The notes under the pieces were generated by a model, which was given only the letters and a program-made list of their open reading frames with translations, was not told the DNA's origin and ran no database searches. The translations under genes and the position numbers were made by a program. From positions 1 through 19,098 of the forward strand of contig DAINMX010000113.1 in NCBI GenBank assembly GCA_036736205.1: a DNA stretch of 19,098 nucleotides, written 5' to 3'. Within the stretch, counting starts at the first letter, position 1. Each line of letters opens with the position of its first letter. Origin of the DNA: XYA12-FULL-58-9 sp001798605 (lineage in GTDB: Bacteria; Myxococcota; XYA12-FULL-58-9). Positions 1 through 9,528 of this stretch are shown one piece after another.

Positions 1-194
1 CCTAAATTTCCGTCTGCGCAACCACAGGCACACACTGAGATTTGTTCCTCAAACTCGGAGCAGCTATTTTGCCACCAGAGGCGGTTTTCAGAGCAGAATT
101 GGCGATAATGGCTGGTGCATTCAGTGTCTTGTTTGCTTCCACAAGCTTCTGATGCGAGTGCCAGGCAAATAGCAAATAGACAACACAGTTTCAT
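1..194 (-). CDS. Small Cys-rich exported protein, 3' end beyond window edge
   Basis: An open frame starts at ATG 194 (minus strand) and runs without a stop to the window edge, giving 64 visible residues. It begins MKLCCLFAICLALASEACGS: a Lys at position 2, a hydrophobic core and then a small-residue region ending at Cys18, which reads as a Sec signal peptide. The bases before Cys18 (Ser-Glu-Ala) are a poor lipobox, so signal peptidase I cleavage is as likely as lipidation. The mature part is rich in Cys and Trp (C-T-S-H-Y, then WWQNSCSEF, then VCACGCADG), a spacing suggesting disulphide bonds in a small periplasmic or secreted domain. I do not recognise a named family. A purine-rich AAGAAG directly precedes ATG. 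The frame is real by composition: signal peptide plus regular Cys spacing. The C-terminus is outside the window. Confidence 0.6.
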   Translation of the reverse strand, partial: MKLCCLFAICLALASEACGSKQDTECTSHYRQFCSENRLWWQNSCSEFEEQISVCACGCADGNL

Positions 195-247
195 CTTCTT
201 TATCCTATGGATTTGTTTTGTCCTGCTCAGGCTCATTTTGAAACGGA

Positions 248-276
248 ATCATATACATCTGCCCGAGGTATGTCGG
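248..276 (-). promoter_or_regulatory. Possible promoter of the Cys-rich protein gene
   Basis: On the minus strand CCGACA (271-276) and TATGAT (248-253) are separated by 17 bases, a weak -35 and a good -10 match, about 54 bases before the ATG at 194. A perfect 10-bp palindrome, GACATATGTC, lies just upstream at 279-288 and could bind a regulator. The rest of 195-436 holds no gene I can support. Confidence 0.3.
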
Positions 277-436
277 AGGACATATGTCACGCTTTGAACC
301 GATTTCGCGATTGTGCCGGTCGGGGCAATTGGACGGACTGGTTGGGTGCCTCAATGGGAATCAGCCCTCCTGACTGAACCCTATCCAGCTCGGCAGAACT
401 ACATTGATACGCGTCGGAGCCGTTGGATGGGTGTTG

Positions 437-1594
437 TCAGCTGCTCAAGCATCGCTCAGTTAGCTTGGCAATGAGGACGCGTCGCTGTTGCTCGATCGTC
501 CCCTCCGGAGTCAGACCGAACTCGCGTGCAACAACGACGGGCAGGCGCTCGCCGGCCAGGTAGCGACGACCGCGACGTTGGCCGTGGCTCGTGAGCAGGC
601 CGGCAGCGACCGCCGCACGCAGATCATTGGTCACCGTTGCTGGACTGACGTCCACGATCGAGCGGTAGTAACCGGCGGTCACCTCGCGTCCGAACAAGGC
701 GTCCCAGAGCGCGTTGGCGAGGCGAGCCGGCATTGCCGCATCGACCAGCGCGTTCTCGAGTGCCAACCAGATCTGTCGTTCCACCCTCTCGCGTAGATCG
801 AGGGCGCGCACTTGCGCAAGCTGAGCTTCGAGGTGCCCGAGCACGAACGGCGTCACGTCCGTGTCCGCACAGTACCGGTCGCCGAGGCACTCGAAGAGCG
901 CATAGTAGGCGTCCAGGTGGCGGCCCCACCACTCCTCGAGCGAGGTAAACTCCCGGCGCTTGAATCCTCCGCGGTACATGGCCAAAGACGCTACGACCCT
1001 GGCGGCGCGACCGTTGCCATCCCGAAACGGGTGCACGGCCGCCACCGCGACATGGAGCCAGGCAGCACGCACCGCGGGATGGGCTTGGCTCTCCGTGGCC
1101 TGCTGACAGATCTGCACGACCGCATTTCGCAAGTCCGCCGCAGGCGTGGGCTCGAAAACGATTCGGCCCGTCTTGGCGTGCATGAGCTGCACAGGGCCGC
1201 TGCGGAAGTGGCCGGCACCCAGGTCGTGTCGTCCGCCGAGGACGCGGTCGTGCAGTGCCACCAGTAACTCTGGTTGCCACGTGAAGTCCGGGTCATCGGC
1301 GCGGCGCAAGACGTACGTCATGGCATCGCGGTAGCCCGACACCAGCCCCCGGTCCTCGCCGGACACTTCACGAGGCGGATCGCCAGCCAGGATCCGGCGT
1401 ACCTCATCGACCGTGACCGGCACCCCCTCCATGCTCACCGAGGCCGCCGTGGCCTCCGCCTCGAGATCACGACGTAACCGTCCCACCCATGTCCGCGGAA
1501 GTGGCCCCTTCAGATCGAGGCGTTGCCGCCAAGACTCGATTTCATTGGCGTATTCTAGCAGCATCCCGCCTGGGGAATAGGGCATGAGAGTCAT
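437..1594 (-). CDS. Fic-family protein (probable AMP-transferase) with C-terminal winged helix
   Basis: 385 residues. Fic proteins usually transfer AMP from ATP to a hydroxyl of a target protein. The core motif HPFRDGNGRAAR is at residues 188-199, with the catalytic His188 and the Asp/Gly/Arg phosphate-binding positions intact. Residues 52-57 (SVSMEG) fit the inhibitory motif [S/T]xxxE[G/N], which in family members with an N-terminal inhibitory helix inserts a Glu into the ATP site; activity is therefore probably self-restrained. The flap is near residues 129-150 (GHFRSGPVQL). The C-terminal region (about 290-350, VSPATVTNDLRAAVAAGLL) looks like a winged helix-turn-helix, common in this Fic architecture and possibly used for autoregulation. 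Start ATG 1594 is chosen because an AGG lies about 9 bases upstream; ATG 1585 is possible. It follows vapC on the same strand with an inverted repeat between them. Target unknown. Confidence 0.9.
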   Translation of the reverse strand: MTLMPYSPGGMLLEYANEIESWRQRLDLKGPLPRTWVGRLRRDLEAEATAASVSMEGVPVTVDEVRRILAGDPPREVSGEDRGLVSGYRDAMTYVLRRADDPDFTWQPELLVALHDRVLGGRHDLGAGHFRSGPVQLMHAKTGRIVFEPTPAADLRNAVVQICQQATESQAHPAVRAAWLHVAVAAVHPFRDGNGRAARVVASLAMYRGGFKRREFTSLEEWWGRHLDAYYALFECLGDRYCADTDVTPFVLGHLEAQLAQVRALDLRERVERQIWLALENALVDAAMPARLANALWDALFGREVTAGYYRSIVDVSPATVTNDLRAAVAAGLLTSHGQRRGRRYLAGERLPVVVAREFGLTPEGTIEQQRRVLIAKLTERCLSS

Positions 1595-1615
1595 TGCTGA
1601 CAGCCTATGAAAGAT

Positions 1616-1635
1616 ATCACTATAACGCTAGTGAT
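1616..1635 (-). promoter_or_regulatory. 20-bp inverted repeat, probable operator before the Fic gene
   Basis: ATCACTA (1616-1622) and TAGTGAT (1629-1635) are perfect 7-bp inverted arms around a 6-bp spacer, TAACGC. The repeat lies 22-41 bases upstream of the Fic start and just beyond the vapC stop. On the minus strand a TATAGT -10-like hexamer falls inside it, with TTGGCG 18 bases further upstream as a weak -35, so a protein bound here would block the Fic promoter. There is no T-run, so a terminator is unlikely. The regulator is unknown; the Fic winged helix is one candidate. Confidence 0.5.
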
Positions 1636-1639
1636 TTCA

Positions 1640-2068
1640 TCACGCCAACGGATGACGCCAACGAACTGTCTCGAATCGAGCGAAATCCCCATCGCAGGTT
1701 ATCCACTCACAGCCGTGCTCGACTGCCAGTGCTGCATGATAGGCGTCGGCAATGAGCTTGCCGCGCGCATCTGATTCTCGGCACAGCAGTTTGAAGATGT
1801 CCCAGTTCTTTGGCCCTGGGTGCAAGACTCGACAATTGCTTCGCGCTCTCAGACGATCGAGAAACTCGATAGCGTCAGAACGGGGCGTAGGTTTGTCAAA
1901 CGCTCTGGGATTGGTGACGATACGCACGAATGCACTGCCGACCAGTTCAGAGAGGCCAAAGGGTTCGGGGGATTCGACCATGCGGATCAACCAAGCAGCG
2001 TAGTTTTCATGCTCGGGCGCTTCGCGTCGATGGGCATAGATGAGAACATTCACATCCGGGACAACCAT
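1640..2068 (-). CDS. vapC: VapC-type PIN-domain ribonuclease toxin
   Basis: 142 residues, the usual size for VapC. The start MVVPDVNVLIYAHRREAPEH is typical of one PIN subgroup. The acidic metal-binding residues are visible: Asp5, Glu41 (in LSELV), Asp108 (in LIADAYHAAL) and Asp126/Asp128 (in TCDGDF). VapC toxins are Mg-dependent ribonucleases that cut tRNA or rRNA and are held inactive by a VapB antitoxin encoded just upstream. Here ATG 2068 overlaps the stop of the preceding frame by one base (TGATG), which indicates translational coupling. Only 13 codons of that preceding gene are visible before the N gap, so the antitoxin cannot be confirmed. The Fic gene follows on the same strand. Confidence 0.88.
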   Translation of the reverse strand: MVVPDVNVLIYAHRREAPEHENYAAWLIRMVESPEPFGLSELVGSAFVRIVTNPRAFDKPTPRSDAIEFLDRLRARSNCRVLHPGPKNWDIFKLLCRESDARGKLIADAYHAALAVEHGCEWITCDGDFARFETVRWRHPLA

Positions 2069-2109
2069 CAGCCACCCCGCTCTTGTTCGTCGAGCAACTG
2101 GTAGATCTG
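2068..2109 (-). CDS. C-terminal 13 codons of a gene lost in the gap (HAD end or VapB antitoxin)
   Basis: The frame reads QIYQLLDEQERGG and stops with TGA at 2070-2068, overlapping the vapC ATG by one base. It is interrupted upstream by the 100-N gap. It could be the end of the HAD phosphatase or, more in keeping with tight coupling to a VapC toxin, the end of a VapB antitoxin. Placeholder length carries no frame information, so neither reading can be chosen from the sequence. Confidence 0.5.
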   Translation of the reverse strand, partial: QIYQLLDEQERGG

Positions 2110-2209
2110 NNNNNNNNNNNNNNNNNNNNNNNNNNNNNNNNNNNNNNNNNNNNNNNNNNNNNNNNNNNNNNNNNNNNNNNNNNNNNNNNNNNNNNNNNNN
2201 NNNNNNNNN
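2110..2209. other. Scaffold gap, 100 N
   Basis: Exactly 100 N, a conventional placeholder for a gap of unknown size. It cuts the HAD phosphatase and hides whatever precedes vapC. The flanks do not resemble each other, so no contig overlap is evident here. Confidence 0.98.
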
Positions 2210-2799
2210 AGCTCCGCTTGTTTGCGAAATCCCCAAAGGACACCAATCGAGCGCATGCCGGCGCGTTTACCGGTCTCCATGTCGATGCCGGAGTCTCCTA
2301 CGAACCAACAACTGTTTGGCCGATGGCCAAACCCCTCTGCCATTTCCAGCGCCACAGAGGGATCGGGTTTGCGTGGCACCCCATCGACAGCCCCCGCCAC
2401 CCGCAAAAAGGGATACTCACCGAAATAGGCTTTGACCGCAAGGACCGCGAAGTTCTCTGGCTTGTTGGAGAGAACGGCCATGGGGATGGCGCGATCGACG
2501 ATGTCATCGAGCATGTCGAGGATTCCGGGGTAGGGGCGAGTCTTGACATTCCAGGCTTTGCCATATTCCTCGCGGAAAAGCTCGAGGCATCGCGTGATGG
2601 TCGCCGGGTCCCGCCGGTCTTCTGGGAGAGCGCAGCGCACGAGCTCCACAGCCCCGGCACCGATGAAGGTCATGTAGTCGGCGACAGTGTGGGGCGGAGC
2701 GTCGAGGCGCTGCAAGGCGCGGTTAGAACTGTCTGCGAGATCTTCACTGGTATCGAGAAGAGTCCCGTCGAGGTCGAAAATAATGGCTGCGGGTGTCAT
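2210..2799 (-). CDS. Phosphoglycolate-phosphatase-like HAD hydrolase, 3' end in gap
   Basis: 196 residues are visible before the gap. All four HAD motifs are present: DLDGT with nucleophile Asp9 and acid/base Asp11, Ser111 in VLSNKP, Lys144 in RKPDP, and Asp169/Asp173 in FVGDSGIDM. The cap domain lies between motifs I and II (about residues 17-90). The pattern DLDGTLLDTSEDL and the later GVLWGF are typical of phosphoglycolate phosphatases (Gph), which remove 2-phosphoglycolate; related sugar-phosphate phosphatases share it. Family members are usually about 215-230 residues, so only some 20-35 are missing. ATG 2799 is preferred over GTG 2817 because AGGG sits 9 bases before it and the Asp motif then begins at the usual position. 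Divergent from secA. Confidence 0.85.
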
Positions 2800-2944
2800 G
2801 GCGGAGGACCCTATCACGCTCGCCCGTCACCGGGTCAAATGGGGACAACCAGCACACGGACTTGCCAAAAAGCAGTCGGGCACTACGTTGCGTTGGCATT
2901 GTGCAACTTGCGGATTTGTAAGCACATTGGCGGGTTTCGTTGGC

Positions 2945-2973
2945 TTGACGTATTACCGGCAAACGCATAGACC
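2945..2973 (+). promoter_or_regulatory. Possible secA promoter
   Basis: TTGACG (2945-2950) is a good -35 match; 17 bases later TAGACC (2968-2973) is a poor -10. It lies directly before the heptamer repeat, about 90 bases from the secA start. 2800-2944, between the divergent HAD and secA genes, shows nothing else I can support. Confidence 0.3.
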
Positions 2974-2981
2974 TCACTTTC

Positions 2982-3040
2982 GCTGAGTGCTGAGTGCTGA
3001 GTGCTGAGTGCTGAGTGCTGAGTGCTGAGTGCTGAGTGCT
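2982..3040. repeat. Tandem heptamer repeat (GCTGAGT), 8.4 copies
   Basis: Eight perfect consecutive copies of GCTGAGT followed by GCT. Because 7 is not a multiple of 3, the plus strand meets TGA in every frame within 21 bases, while the minus strand (ACTCAGC) is open in all three frames and would translate to repeating TQHSALS. Such frames are artefacts. The array sits between the possible secA promoter and its ribosome-binding site, in the untranslated leader. Confidence 0.95.
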
Positions 3041-3060
3041 CGGCGCAGGAGGCAATGACA

Positions 3061-5817
<2,757 letters not shown>

Positions 5818-5834
5818 CCCGAGAAACTCCAATC

Positions 5835-7112
5835 ATGATCGCCATTCACGACCCGGTTCACGGGACGATTGAGGTCTCGCCCCGCGAGATCAAACTGATC
5901 GACTCACGACCATTTCAACGACTTCGGCACATCAAACAACTGGGTTTTGCAGAGCTCGCATTCCCCGGCGCCACCCACACGCGTTACCTCCATTCCCTCG
6001 GCGCAATGCATGTGGCCTCACGAATTGGCGAGCGATTGCTCGGAGATTTCGAGTTGCCCGATGCCGAGCATCAGAGGCTGTGGCAAACCCTGCGCCTTGC
6101 CGTTCTCTTCCACGATCTCGGTCACCCGCCTATGGGTCACGTCTCAGAGCGAGTGATGCCACCGTTGGCTGATCTCAAACTCACCGAGTGGGACGACTCG
6201 GATCGTCAGGCAACTCACGAGGATTACACGATCAAACTCCTCGTCGATTCGGAGCTCACGGCACTGATAGAGCAGCAGGTTGGTGACAGGGGCATCACCG
6301 GGCCACGACTCGCGGCATTGGTCGCTGGGCGCACACCCCCGGGGGATGAAGGAGCCTTTCGTGTGGATGGCGTCGATTTTTTGCCGCTGTTATCGCAGGT
6401 GGTCTCCAGTGAGCTCGACGCCGATCGAATGGATTATCTGCAGCGTGATGCCTATTACTGTGGTGTGAGCTACGGCCACTTCGACCGTTCATGGCTGATC
6501 AACAACCTGCGTACTGTCGAGTGGGAGGGCAAATACTTGATGGCCCTGCAGCACAAGGGAGTGTGGGCCTTTGAGAACTTCCTTCTCGCTCGCTTCCACA
6601 TGTTCCTCGCGGTCTATTACCACCACACCGCCATCTGCTTCGACAATCTGTTGCTCAAGTTTCTGGCGTCGGGTGAGTATGCATTGCCGGCAGACTCAGA
6701 TGCGTACTTGCAGACCGACGATGTACAGGTGCTGACGGCTCTGCGGAAGTCAAAGGACCCCTGGGCGCAGATGGTGGTCACACGTCGGGGATATCGGTTG
6801 CTCGTCGAGACCCATTCATTTGGCAAGGGTCCCGAAGATGCCGCATTGGACGTGCGTCTCGGTGAGGCTGGCGTCGAATTCTTCCGGGTGCAATCCAAGG
6901 GTGTGTTGTCGAAGTATTTCAACAAACGCCAAAAAGTATTCCCTCTTCTCGTGGTTGAGCCCGAAGTGGGCCGTGTGCAACGAATCGAGGACTATACGCC
7001 TCTCTATCGCCGTTTCGACGATGTCGTCGCCCTGTCTCGCGTCTATTGCCGACCCGACCAACTGCAGAAAGCCCGCACCTATCTTTGCGAGGATGTCGCA
7101 GCAGGGGGGTGA
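5835..7112 (+). CDS. HD-domain phosphohydrolase (dNTPase/SAMHD1-like)
   Basis: 425 residues. The N-terminus IHDPVHGTIEVSP followed by FQRLRHIKQLG and FPGATHTRYLHSLG is typical of the SAMHD1/YwfO-type HD hydrolases. Metal-binding residues are visible: His53 (RYLHSLG), His93-Asp94 (LFHDLGHPPMGH) and a later Asp in SSELDADRMDYLQRD. Family members split dNTPs to deoxynucleosides and triphosphate or act on other nucleotides, and are cytosolic. Start ATG 5835 is chosen because homologues begin at this motif; an upstream in-frame extension overlaps the end of secA and reads as secA out of frame. It begins 17 bases after the secA stop, with only a weak GAGAAA before it, so expression probably depends on secA transcription. 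Substrate not determinable here. Confidence 0.88.
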   Translation: MIAIHDPVHGTIEVSPREIKLIDSRPFQRLRHIKQLGFAELAFPGATHTRYLHSLGAMHVASRIGERLLGDFELPDAEHQRLWQTLRLAVLFHDLGHPPMGHVSERVMPPLADLKLTEWDDSDRQATHEDYTIKLLVDSELTALIEQQVGDRGITGPRLAALVAGRTPPGDEGAFRVDGVDFLPLLSQVVSSELDADRMDYLQRDAYYCGVSYGHFDRSWLINNLRTVEWEGKYLMALQHKGVWAFENFLLARFHMFLAVYYHHTAICFDNLLLKFLASGEYALPADSDAYLQTDDVQVLTALRKSKDPWAQMVVTRRGYRLLVETHSFGKGPEDAALDVRLGEAGVEFFRVQSKGVLSKYFNKRQKVFPLLVVEPEVGRVQRIEDYTPLYRRFDDVVALSRVYCRPDQLQKARTYLCEDVAAGG

Positions 7113-7249
7113 TCTGTCCGCCGGAGCAACCGGTGCGCAAAGCTATGGACCTTGCGGGTGTCCAAGGGCGTGCCGTCATCGTAGAAGAAGATGGGGATCT
7201 CCTTGAAGTGTCGGAGGATGCTCTCGCTTTCTGGCGTGGGTTTTCGGCG

Positions 7250-8431
7250 TCAACCAGCCGCGCGATCTTTTTGGGCAGGGACCTCTTGTGGGTGGCGATA
7301 CTTCGAGCGGTTCTCAAAGACATCATCACGTGCGTGCGCCTGAAGCTTCCAACCCGATGGATCCATGCCGGAGCGAACTCTTTCGAGATCCAGGTCGGCG
7401 ATCACTAGCTCAGGATTGGTGGAGAGGTTGTCGAGTACATTGTAATCGGGACCTGTCACGTAGCTCTCGCCGAAAAACGGCTGGTTCCACGGTGCCTCAT
7501 GGCCTTTGCGGTTGGAGCCGGCGATGTACAAGTTGTGGCGGGCAGCATCGACGAGAAATTCTGTGTGCCATGCCTTGTTTGATTTCTTGCCAAAGGTGAT
7601 CGACGGACAAAAGACCATCTCTGCCCCGCCTTCGGAAAACTCTCTGGCAACGCCCTCGAAGTGCCGGTCGTAACAAATGCCGATGCCAATCTTGCCCGCC
7701 GATGTCTTGAACACCGGGAAGTAGGGATTGGTGGAGACGACATGGGGGTTGTTTTGGTTCTGATTTCCATCGCCACGATCATAGTAGAAAGGCTCGACGA
7801 ACTCGCCCTGCTCATTGCTGCCAATGGGGATGTGCATCTTGCGGAACTTGCCGAGGATCTTGCCGTTGTCAAACACCACGGCGGTGTTGAAGCGCTGGTC
7901 TTGCTCAGCGTCATATTCGTAGATCGGGGCAATGATGACCATGCCGTGCTTCGCTGAGGTTTCTTTGATAGCGAGGACGGTTGGGCCCGACTGGGCATCT
8001 TCGGCCATGTCAAACCACATGGCGTCCTTGGTCATGCCAAAGTAGGGACCGGTGAAGACTTCACCCAGGCAGACCACGTCGGCACCTGCGCTCTTCGCTT
8101 CGGTGATGAGTCCAATGTTGTGCGTGACGTTGGCCTGGCGAATCTCGTGCATCTTGCCCATGAGCTGGTGCAGCTCGCTCTTTTTGCTTGGCATGTGGGG
8201 GTACGCATTGACCGTCTGAGTAAGAGCGACACGGACCTTGCTCTTGGTTCCGAGCTGCGACATGTCGACGCGATCCATTGCCTGCAACTCGACAACGTTG
8301 CTTTTCCCGTTACCTTCGATGTTACTTTGTTTGGCGGGGTCGTCGTTTGCAACGGTGCCGGACGCACCGGCGTTGAACTTGAATGGGGTGACGTCTTTGA
8401 TGATTTCGAGGTTGTCGCCGCTGATCCCCAT
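7250..8431 (-). CDS. Carbon-nitrogen hydrolase (beta-ureidopropionase/N-carbamoylputrescine amidase-like)
   Basis: 393 residues of the nitrilase superfamily. The catalytic triad is complete: Glu124 in CLGEVFTG, Lys198 in KFRKMHIP, Cys253 in GICYDRHFEG. The Cys context (CYDRHF) and the sequence WHTEFLVDAARHNLYIAGSN point to N-carbamoyl-amine/amino-acid amidases, enzymes of pyrimidine or polyamine breakdown, rather than true nitrilases. Start ATG 8431 is supported by GGGAGG 6 bases upstream. That start gives about 65 extra N-terminal polar residues before the usual first strand (KVRVALTQT); this extension has no hydrophobic segment. The gene converges with the HD hydrolase, leaving 137 bases between stops. 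No other pathway genes are near, so the substrate is open. Confidence 0.88.
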   Translation of the reverse strand: MGISGDNLEIIKDVTPFKFNAGASGTVANDDPAKQSNIEGNGKSNVVELQAMDRVDMSQLGTKSKVRVALTQTVNAYPHMPSKKSELHQLMGKMHEIRQANVTHNIGLITEAKSAGADVVCLGEVFTGPYFGMTKDAMWFDMAEDAQSGPTVLAIKETSAKHGMVIIAPIYEYDAEQDQRFNTAVVFDNGKILGKFRKMHIPIGSNEQGEFVEPFYYDRGDGNQNQNNPHVVSTNPYFPVFKTSAGKIGIGICYDRHFEGVAREFSEGGAEMVFCPSITFGKKSNKAWHTEFLVDAARHNLYIAGSNRKGHEAPWNQPFFGESYVTGPDYNVLDNLSTNPELVIADLDLERVRSGMDPSGWKLQAHARDDVFENRSKYRHPQEVPAQKDRAAG

Positions 8432-8501
8432 AGCAGACCTCCCTTGGCATGATCAGTTTTTCGGCGGGATTGATGAAATGTTGCGAAATTCGTGGAGCTT
8501 C

Positions 8502-8523
8502 TTGGATTTTTGGATTTTTGGAT
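8502..8523. repeat. Short 8-bp period repeat between two genes
   Basis: On the minus strand ATCCAAAA recurs about 2.8 times in a row in the 101-base space between the small membrane protein stop and the hydrolase start. No function can be assigned. Confidence 0.6.
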
Positions 8524-8532
8524 ACCGTTTGA

Positions 8533-8979
8533 CTAAAGCTGCATGTCGAAGGTAATTTTGCCGGTGCCCCGTCCGTCAGTGCGCAGAACTCCGGAGTCAC
8601 CTTCCGCGCTTTTCAGGTCGAGGATCTGGTCGCAGGCCTCCCTGCCTCGTTCATCCGGTGGACAGTCCAGATGGATCTGGAATTGTGCTGGGCCCATTCG
8701 CAGAACCTTGGACAGCGAGTAGCCGGGGAGCCGTTCTTGGTAGTCGCTGGCAAGCAGGTTGCGTTGCTCCAACTCATTCAACAGATCTTGGGTCGGCGGT
8801 ATCACCCCGCCATTGGACCCAGCGTAGTGGGACACCCCTTTGGCAACGCCGTTTACCAGGTTGACAACCGTGCCGGCATTCGATGACCGAAACAGGCCGC
8901 CGCCGACATACAACACAACGCCGAGAATGGCTGAGAAGGCAAAGATAAACGCAATTCGTTGCGGCCATTTTGATTGCAT
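8533..8979 (-). CDS. Small membrane-anchored protein of unknown function
   Basis: 148 residues, not recognised. Residues 9-29 (AFIFAFSAILGVVLYVGGGLF) form one transmembrane helix after a short Lys/Arg-containing N-terminus, so the protein is probably anchored in the inner membrane with the rest in the periplasm. The soluble part carries two Cys (106 and 116), which could form a disulphide, and a Gly-rich end (DGRGTGKITFDMQL). The N-terminal helix resembles that of pilin-like proteins but there is no prepilin cleavage motif. ATG 8979 is supported by GGGGAG 9 bases upstream. It is followed after 101 bases by the carbon-nitrogen hydrolase on the same strand. Confidence 0.7.
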   Translation of the reverse strand: MQSKWPQRIAFIFAFSAILGVVLYVGGGLFRSSNAGTVVNLVNGVAKGVSHYAGSNGGVIPPTQDLLNELEQRNLLASDYQERLPGYSLSKVLRMGPAQFQIHLDCPPDERGREACDQILDLKSAEGDSGVLRTDGRGTGKITFDMQL

Positions 8980-9031
8980 GATGAGCGCTCCCCGGTGGCA
9001 GAACCCTACCCCGCACGGATGTTCTCCGCAA

Positions 9032-9047
9032 TGTCAGGGGAAGAGTT
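9032..9047. repeat. 16-bp sequence repeated on the other side of the gap (left copy)
   Basis: TGTCAGGGGAAGAGTT ends exactly at the first N and recurs exactly after the last N at 9148-9163. This is the pattern expected from unmerged contig ends. Confidence 0.9.
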
Positions 9048-9147
9048 NNNNNNNNNNNNNNNNNNNNNNNNNNNNNNNNNNNNNNNNNNNNNNNNNNNNN
9101 NNNNNNNNNNNNNNNNNNNNNNNNNNNNNNNNNNNNNNNNNNNNNNN
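9048..9147. other. Scaffold gap, 100 N, probably spurious
   Basis: Exactly 100 N with identical 16-bp sequence immediately on both sides. The two contigs probably overlap, so the real missing sequence may be zero. The 8980-9291 stretch around it contains no coding region I can support. Confidence 0.95.
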
Positions 9148-9163
9148 TGTCAGGGGAAGAGTT
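9148..9163. repeat. 16-bp sequence repeated on the other side of the gap (right copy)
   Basis: Exact copy of 9032-9047, starting at the first base after the gap. Confidence 0.9.
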
Positions 9164-9249
9164 CTGGCGATCTGATCACGCACCGGTGCAGACGTGCCAT
9201 GGGTGATCGACACGACGGGGGGAGTTTGCGTCAGTGGACAAAGGCGCAC

Positions 9250-9288
9250 GGGGGAGTACGGGTTCGAATCCGGTGGGGCCGCAACTGT
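9250..9288 (+). other. Structured-RNA-like motif (T-arm or cobalamin-riboswitch-core resemblance)
   Basis: GGGTTCGAATCC at 9260-9271 is a canonical T-loop with near-complementary arms (ACGGG/CCGGT, one mismatch, 9258-9274). It continues into GGGGCCGCAACTGT, which resembles the conserved CCGCAACTGT segment of cobalamin riboswitches. No matching tRNA acceptor strand is seen upstream and no downstream B12 box is seen, so neither assignment is complete. It could be a relic or an incomplete RNA near the gap. Confidence 0.2.
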
Positions 9289-9291
9289 CGC

Positions 9292-9528
9292 TCAGGTTGA
9301 GCCAGCGTCCAGTTCGTCCCAGTTGGCACTTGGTCGCAAGCCGTGGTTGGCGTAGTCCCTGAGCACGTAGTTGATCAGAGGCTGGTAGGGCAATCCCATC
9401 TCTTTGGCCAGCCGTTTGAAATAGGCAATAACCTGCGGATCGAGCCGCATCGTGACCGATTCCTTGAGACGCTTCATGTACTTGGGTTCAGCTTTTTTGA
9501 GTGTCTCGAAATCGTACTCTTTCCTCAT
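9292..9528 (-). CDS. brnA: BrnA-family antitoxin
   Basis: 78 residues. MRKEYDFETLKKAEPKY followed by VTMRLDPQVIAYFKRLAKEM and PYQPLINYVLRDYA matches the BrnA pattern: a short N-terminus, then a ribbon-helix-helix (CopG-like) DNA-binding domain. BrnA binds and neutralises BrnT and represses the operon. Start ATG 9528 is chosen over TTG 9534 because GGGAGG sits about 8 bases before it and because it then overlaps the toxin stop as ATGA (9528-9525), the usual coupled arrangement. Encoded second in the operon, as in other brnTA systems. Confidence 0.92.
   Translation of the reverse strand: MRKEYDFETLKKAEPKYMKRLKESVTMRLDPQVIAYFKRLAKEMGLPYQPLINYVLRDYANHGLRPSANWDELDAGST

Noticed and set aside
115..297. 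60-codon plus-strand frame at the left edge
   Set aside because: It overlaps the better supported Cys-rich exported protein on the minus strand and has no convincing start or domain.
7046..7408. Plus-strand 120-codon frame between the HD hydrolase and the carbon-nitrogen hydrolase
   Set aside because: It begins inside the HD gene and ends antisense to the carbon-nitrogen hydrolase; no domain or start signal.
9250..9290. Complete tRNA gene
   Set aside because: No 5' acceptor strand complementary to GGGGCCG and no D- or anticodon arm can be found upstream, and there is no CCA end.
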